A stretch of 36,398 bases of DNA from assembly GCF_000817785.2 (NCBI RefSeq), contig NZ_JTCM02000022.1, positions 40,404-76,801 of the forward strand, in the 5' to 3' direction. This document shows, one piece after another, positions 31,237 to 36,398 of this stretch. The number at the start of each line of letters is the position of its first letter. The first letter of the stretch is position 1. The DNA is from Hassallia byssoidea VB512170 (GTDB taxonomy: Bacteria > Cyanobacteriota > Cyanobacteriia > Cyanobacteriales > Nostocaceae). Below the pieces are notes generated by a model. It ran no database searches and was not told the origin of the DNA. It was given only the letters and a program-made list of their open reading frames with translations. The position numbers and the translations under genes are program-made.

Positions 31237-34200
31237 TTAAATTTCGATACTGTTACACAGAGTGCGATCGCTCTCATTCACCTTAGGATTGCTTTTCAGA
31301 TAATCACCTACCCAATTGCAACCATCAACCAGTAGCTGATTTGACTCCAAGCCCAAATCCCACAAAATTAATTTTCCTAAGTTGTCAGCTGAAGCAAGTT
31401 GATTGCCATCAGAGGTGAAATTTAGGCTCCAGACGGAATCATCGTGTCCAAAGTAAGTTTTCAGTTCCTTTCCGTCAAGACTCCAAACTTTAACAGTCTT
31501 ATCTAAACTGGCAGTAGCAATTGTTTTACCATCTGGACTAAATCTGACACGGAAGACTCCAGCTTCATGCCCTTTAATGGTTCTAATAAATTTACCTTCT
31601 CTTGTCCAAAGTTTGACTGTTTTATCCTCACTGGCAGTAGCAATCATCTTGCCGTCGGGACTGAAACTGACACTATGAACTCCATCAATATGCTGTGTAA
31701 GGGTTGTGATTAGTTTACCTTCTTTTGTCCAAAGTTTCGTAGTTTTGTCCCAACCAGTGGTAGCGATAATTTTGCCATCGGGACTAAAACTGACGCTATT
31801 AGCCCCTTCCCCATCTTCATCTTTACCTTTTGTATGTGCCTTAATACTTCGGAGTTGCTTGCCATCTAAGTTCCAGAGTTTAACAATGCCATCATAACCA
31901 GCAGTGGCAAAGATCTTACCATCAGGGCTAAAACTCACTTGCCATATCCATTTTTTATCGTGTCCCTTGAAATCTTTGATTTTCTCTCCTTTGCGATTCC
32001 AAAGTATTACAGTTCCATCAGTGGTAGCAGTAGCAATTATTTGCCCATTAGGGCTAAAATTGACGTGAGTAAACTCTGCTTTATCCAATTTAAGAGTTTT
32101 AATTAATTCACCTGAACGCTTCCAAAGTTTAACAGTTTTGTCCTTACTAGCAGTAGCAAATTCCTTACCATCAGGGCTAAAACTTACGCTATAAATTGCA
32201 CCGCTATGCGCCTGATAGATTTGATGTTTCTTCCCTTTTAATTGCCAGATTTTGGCAGTTCCATCCTTGCTAGCAGTGGCAATCATCTTTCCGTCAGGAC
32301 TGAAACTCACGCTCCAAATCCAATCATTATGTCCGCTCATCAGGGTTTGGAACTTATCGCCAGATTCGCCCCAGATTTTAATAGTTTGGTCAGCACCGAC
32401 AGTAACAATCTGCTTTCCATCAGGACTAAAACTAACGCTAGTGACCGAATTTTTATGATCATCTAGGGTTCTTATCTCTTTTCCCTCAATGCTCCAGAGC
32501 TTCACAGTTTCATCCCTACTAGCGGTAGCAATTTTCTGACCATTGGGGCTGAAACTCACACTCCAAACCCAATCAAAATGTCCAGTCAAGGTTCGCAGTA
32601 ATTTCCCATCTTGGCTCCAGAGTTTGACAGTTTTATCCTGACTGGCGGTGGCAAGAGTATTACCATCAGGACTGAAACTTAGGCTCAAAACAGGCTGGTC
32701 ATGTGCTTTAAAAGTTTTGATTAATTTACCTTCTCTTGTCCAGAGTTTAACATTTCCTCCGGCATCAGCGGTAGCAATTGTCTGTTCGTTTGGACTAAAA
32801 CTTAGACCATCTACACGATCAAGCTTTTTTTTATTCTCCTTGAAGGTAGTGATTAATTTACCTTCTCTTGTCCAAAGTTTGACAGTTCCGTCCCAACTAG
32901 CTGTTGCAATTCTGTTTCCTGTAGGGCTAAACCTGACTCTACGTACCAAAGCTTCATGCCCTTTGAGGGTTTGTATCTGAGTCCCATCTAAACTCCAGAG
33001 TTTAACAGTTTTGTCCTTACTTGCAGTGGCAATCATCTTACCGTCGGGGCTGAAACTAACGTCTGTAACCTCATCTTTATGCTTTTCCAATCGATTGCGT
33101 TCCGTAACTTTATAGAGTGCATTTTGTAATAAAGTATCAACCTGCTTTTGGATATCAGCCTTTTCCTGAAGTCTATGAACTACTAGATAAGTTGGTGCTT
33201 CTTTCAGTTTTCTGGATGCCCTCAAACTTTCTATCAGCGCTTCAAAATCTTGCTCCGAGGTTAAAAGCGCTTCACTTGATACACTAATAGCTTTGATTTC
33301 GTTCAATTGGGCATTCTGCCATTGCCACCAAGCTGACCCAGCGAGCATCAAGGCTACCAGCGAAACACCAGTAAGCCCGAAAATAGTTAGCTTTCGTCTC
33401 AGCCTCTGTTTTTGCTGCTCTTGTTTGCGCCATGTAATGCTAGCGGTAATAAAATCTCGCGCTTGTGGTGTTAGTTCATCTCCCCGTTGTTTGTACCAAT
33501 CTTCTGCTACTGCTAGGCGCGTTCCTTGCAATAAAGCTTCTGGGTTTTGATTACTATTTTCCCAATCACGTACATCTTGCTTGAACCTTTCTTGCCAAAT
33601 GCGAAACTCACGGTTAGTTGTTATCCACTTTCGCAGAGTTCCCCATTCCCGAATCAACGCTTCATGGACAATTTCTACTGTTTCTATTTCATCAATTTTA
33701 TCCCACCCAGTCACCACTAAACGCTCATCAGCCAAGTGTTTGACTAAACCCCAATTTTCCTTCCCCACCTCGTTGCGAGTCGCCACACGCCTAGTGTCTT
33801 CTGTCCCTTCCCCTGGACGCACTAACTGAATAAATACCCTTTCTGCTTGTTGTTTCTCTTGCTCAGATAGGTTTGTTAATGCTGACGAAGCGTGTTTTGC
33901 TAAAGCTTTTTCTAAACCGCCAATTTCTTCATAAGCTTGATGCGTCAAATACCAATTTTTCTGTTTCGACCACAGTTGAGCTAAGGCAAACTCCAGCATA
34001 GGTAAACGACCAGGGCGATCGCCCACATCATTAATTAGTTTACTTGTTAACCCCTCCTCCAGTTCCACCTTCATTTTTAAAGCTGGTTTTTCAATCGCAT
34101 CTCGCAATTCCTCAGAGTCCATTGGAGTTAGTAACAATGGGGGGTATTGTTGCAAAGCCTTTCCCATTGATTGATCGTCAAGCACAATTCCCAAAAAATC

Positions 34201-35898
34201 CGCTCGCAACGTCAGCACCAGCGTAAACCCCGAAGTTTTTCTTACTGCCAAAAGCAGTGCATTCAAAAAACTGTGGCGTTCTTCCTGGGCAGCAAGAGTG
34301 TAAAGTTCTTCAAACTGGTCTGCCACTAACACCAAACGGTGATATCCTGAGGAGTTAAGAATATTTTCGAGAAAATGGCGTAATACTGTCTCATCATGTC
34401 GCAGGTTTACCTCAAATTCTAGTTCCGCTAAAGAGCTAGCAGTTTCTCCTAATGCTTCTGTTTGTCCTTGTACCACAGACTTGCAATATTTGCTCAACGC
34501 TACAGCCAAAGCATCAAACGGATTTTTCCCCGGACGAAAACTGATTATCTCTACATTGCCTTTCTCTTGTAAACGAGGAATCAACCCTGCAAACACCACA
34601 GACGACTTCCCACTCCCAGAAGCACCAACTACAGGTACGAGCGGGTTGCTGCTGACGGCTTTCACTAAAGAAGCAATAAACTTCTCCCTACCAAAAAAGA
34701 AATCTGCATTTTTCTGACAAAACGCAGATAAACCTTGATAGGGACAATCAGGAAGTTCACCAGAAAGTCCTCCTAAATCTTCCCAACTCGGTGTAGGACT
34801 AGTTGTATTTTGACAGATAATTGGCAACCAGCTTACCCCCGGTAGCCGCTTCTCAATATCTTTGTCGTCTGCAAGTTCTAAGAGCTTATCTCTTGCTTGT
34901 CGAACTGAATTAAATAAAGATTCACCTTTTGAAAAAGAACTTAAAAAATATTGGAGAAACTTTTGTGCTAATTTATCTGGTACTTCTTCGCGCCAGACAA
35001 TAATATAAGGTAAGTTTAAATCTGCTAATTGTCTTGCTAAACCTAGACCGTCGCAGGAATTGAAGATTGCTAATTTTAAACCTTTGTTAATAGCTGCCTT
35101 CAGTGTTCTTTTGATTTCTGCCAAACTTAAACTATCATTGGGATTAATATTTATTATGCCTGTTTGACCATCACCTTTTGTTTCGCTATGACCGGCAAAA
35201 AAAAGGATATCGCAGGCTTCTTCCCAGAGCGTATTAAAATCGGAACGATTTGGTTCTGTAAGAACGATGAGTTCTGCTGATCGTTTCTTCAATTTTTCAA
35301 GTAATTCTTTATCTGCACTAGTATCAATATTTGTACTATCTCCAAAAATACTGATAATCCTAGGTCTTCTAATTTTACCAGAAGCCGATGATTGTTCCGA
35401 TGTCGTAGTACTTGCAACACAAGTGTGAAAACAAACAGCCGGTTCACAAAAAAACTTTTGAGCGAAAAAACCCCATTCCTGCCAAGGTAGTCGATGTAAG
35501 ATGTCTTTGGTCGCAAGGCAGGCAATTTTCTCAGTGTGGATAAATAGACGAATTTCTGGTTGAGAGTCTTGTGGCAGTGCTTGTTCTAATTTTGACTGAA
35601 TGGGGTGAAGCCACTGATGAAGGTGACGGCATAAACCCTGAGCATAATTATCACAATCTGTTTTGGATATATGAGTGACTTGGTTATTTTTAAAACCACC
35701 TCTGGAATGGTTCAGTAACGAATAGTATTGCTCTTTCCAACGTTGATAAGAAACTGAAATTTCCGTATTTGGAGGTAATTGCAATTCTAGTTGTGTGATA
35801 TTCTCAATTGCATTTGCTACCGTTATCTTAAGATTAATTTTACCAAAGCCGCGCTCAAAGTTACCGTCACCAAACTCCAAATTTACCCATATTTCCAT
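31237..35898 (-). CDS. CHAT protease - nSTAND NTPase - 14x WD40 protein (NLR-like)
   Basis: 1553 residues. The N-terminal MEIWVNLEFGDGNFERGF is a module common in cyanobacterial CHAT/CHASE2 proteins. A CHAT (caspase-like) domain follows, with the catalytic dyad H237 (FFAGHSE) and C282 (FNSCDG). Then an nSTAND1 NTPase: GREKFIASL, Walker A GASGSGKS (425-432), Walker B LVLVADQFEE (522-531). A hydrophobic segment at about 838-860 is a likely membrane anchor. Residues about 935-1520 hold 14 WD40 repeats (SVSFSPDGK..ATAS.DKTVKLW), two seven-bladed propellers. The plan is that of an NLR: sensor propellers, oligomerising NTPase, protease effector. The role in immunity or regulated death is inferred. 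It converges on the decayed zone downstream. Confidence 0.93.
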   Translation of the reverse strand: MEIWVNLEFGDGNFERGFGKINLKITVANAIENITQLELQLPPNTEISVSYQRWKEQYYSLLNHSRGGFKNNQVTHISKTDCDNYAQGLCRHLHQWLHPIQSKLEQALPQDSQPEIRLFIHTEKIACLATKDILHRLPWQEWGFFAQKFFCEPAVCFHTCVASTTTSEQSSASGKIRRPRIISIFGDSTNIDTSADKELLEKLKKRSAELIVLTEPNRSDFNTLWEEACDILFFAGHSETKGDGQTGIININPNDSLSLAEIKRTLKAAINKGLKLAIFNSCDGLGLARQLADLNLPYIIVWREEVPDKLAQKFLQYFLSSFSKGESLFNSVRQARDKLLELADDKDIEKRLPGVSWLPIICQNTTSPTPSWEDLGGLSGELPDCPYQGLSAFCQKNADFFFGREKFIASLVKAVSSNPLVPVVGASGSGKSSVVFAGLIPRLQEKGNVEIISFRPGKNPFDALAVALSKYCKSVVQGQTEALGETASSLAELEFEVNLRHDETVLRHFLENILNSSGYHRLVLVADQFEELYTLAAQEERHSFLNALLLAVRKTSGFTLVLTLRADFLGIVLDDQSMGKALQQYPPLLLTPMDSEELRDAIEKPALKMKVELEEGLTSKLINDVGDRPGRLPMLEFALAQLWSKQKNWYLTHQAYEEIGGLEKALAKHASSALTNLSEQEKQQAERVFIQLVRPGEGTEDTRRVATRNEVGKENWGLVKHLADERLVVTGWDKIDEIETVEIVHEALIREWGTLRKWITTNREFRIWQERFKQDVRDWENSNQNPEALLQGTRLAVAEDWYKQRGDELTPQARDFITASITWRKQEQQKQRLRRKLTIFGLTGVSLVALMLAGSAWWQWQNAQLNEIKAISVSSEALLTSEQDFEALIESLRASRKLKEAPTYLVVHRLQEKADIQKQVDTLLQNALYKVTERNRLEKHKDEVTDVSFSPDGKMIATASKDKTVKLWSLDGTQIQTLKGHEALVRRVRFSPTGNRIATASWDGTVKLWTREGKLITTFKENKKKLDRVDGLSFSPNEQTIATADAGGNVKLWTREGKLIKTFKAHDQPVLSLSFSPDGNTLATASQDKTVKLWSQDGKLLRTLTGHFDWVWSVSFSPNGQKIATASRDETVKLWSIEGKEIRTLDDHKNSVTSVSFSPDGKQIVTVGADQTIKIWGESGDKFQTLMSGHNDWIWSVSFSPDGKMIATASKDGTAKIWQLKGKKHQIYQAHSGAIYSVSFSPDGKEFATASKDKTVKLWKRSGELIKTLKLDKAEFTHVNFSPNGQIIATATTDGTVILWNRKGEKIKDFKGHDKKWIWQVSFSPDGKIFATAGYDGIVKLWNLDGKQLRSIKAHTKGKDEDGEGANSVSFSPDGKIIATTGWDKTTKLWTKEGKLITTLTQHIDGVHSVSFSPDGKMIATASEDKTVKLWTREGKFIRTIKGHEAGVFRVRFSPDGKTIATASLDKTVKVWSLDGKELKTYFGHDDSVWSLNFTSDGNQLASADNLGKLILWDLGLESNQLLVDGCNWVGDYLKSNPKVNESDRTLCNSIEI

Positions 35899-36398
35899 AA
35901 ATTAGCACCCTAGATTAGTTCACATATCCCATCATTATTGTTTTTCAAAAAAGAATAATCAAAATAGAAAAGGATTAATAAATTTTGGTTAAGACTATCC
36001 CAGATAGTACTCACAAGTGGCTTGTAGGTGGAAAATAAGCCTTAGTTCATGTACACCGATCAACTACCATTAGGCGACTTTTCAGATCCTGTCTCTACTA
36101 AGAGTGTAAAAAACCCTAGAAGGAGTGCGATAATCGCAGTGTTTTATCCAATCTCATACATAGCTACAAGTGTAAGAATGTTGATTTCGTAAAAAATATT
36201 ATTTGAAAACTAAATACACTCTATTTGAACAGTATTTAGTATGTGTCTGACTTGAACTGTCTAAAATATTGTAAGCTGTGGCGCTAATAGCTAAGTATTA
36301 CTAATACCAATTCTCTATGAAGTTGCACTTAATAAAGCGGAGGTGATGTAATTCCATCCACAAATCGAAGCGATTGCTTCCGGAGAAATGGAATCTGT
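35899..36398. other. Gene-free right edge
   Basis: About 500 bases, A/T-rich, holding the upstream region of the CHAT-WD40 gene. A hairpin CTAAATAC/GTATTTAG (36210-36239) is visible. GCGGAGGTG near 36337 resembles a ribosome-binding site, but no open frame is convincing before the window ends. Confidence 0.5.

Noticed and set aside
31706-34717. Many short plus-strand open frames antisense to the WD40 gene
   Set aside because: They mirror the WD40 and NTPase codons (repeating LPSGLKLTL) and have no independent support.

Overview
The window looks like part of the chromosome of a filamentous (probably heterocystous) cyanobacterium. The octamer GCGATCGC (HIP1) occurs in many genes. There are G/C-strand heptamer arrays of the STRR type, cyanobacteria-restricted families (DUF1818, DUF1822, Uma2), a cyanobacterial-type GlgC and a 78-residue RpoZ. 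No plasmid or phage backbone is visible, so the species cannot be named.

Region 1 (1-16.6 kb) is mostly housekeeping genes: glycogen debranching enzyme, a 2-Cys peroxiredoxin, a peroxiredoxin-like protein, a GST, a DnaJ/CbpA chaperone, glgC with a small P-loop kinase, a subtilisin with a separate propeptide-like gene, a GH13 amylase, a FAS1 protein, rpoZ with a secreted partner, a DUF1818 gene and tRNA-Pro(GGG). The spaces are filled with cyanobacterial repeats: a 42-bp palindrome array, GTAG-hairpin pairs resembling REPINs, heptamer STRR blocks (two of them read in frame inside the debranching enzyme), a 21-bp array, and a ~0.6-kb element with IS200/IS605-like ends.

Region 2 (16.5-25.6 kb) starts with a metallophosphoesterase and a Uma2 protein. 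It continues as a run of minus-strand genes for small secreted-type proteins: a YbaY-like protein, an astacin protease with LysM, a thaumatin-like protein with 16 cysteines, LysM plus a lysozyme-like domain, LysM plus a 3D domain, a GH17 beta-1,3-glucanase, and two CAP proteins. On the other strand at 29.2-30.3 kb lie a GH17 C-terminal remnant and a broken GH16 laminarinase-like gene whose catalytic part looks fungal in type and differs in codon use. Together these mirror the plant PR-1, PR-2 and PR-5 families plus wall-binding modules. Several genes share the same ribosome-binding leader, and most lack a signal peptide. I consider this the most interesting system in the window: a candidate anti-fungal, anti-algal or symbiosis-related wall-attack gene set.

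Region 3 (26.2-36.4 kb) carries a sigma-like HTH protein and a DUF1822 protein on the plus strand, then a zone of decayed insertions (GH remnants, an IS630-type transposase fragment, inverted repeats). It ends with a convergent 1553-residue CHAT protease - nSTAND NTPase - 14xWD40 protein. This set resembles cyanobacterial NLR-like signalling or cell-death modules. Genes in this part look accessory and rearranged.
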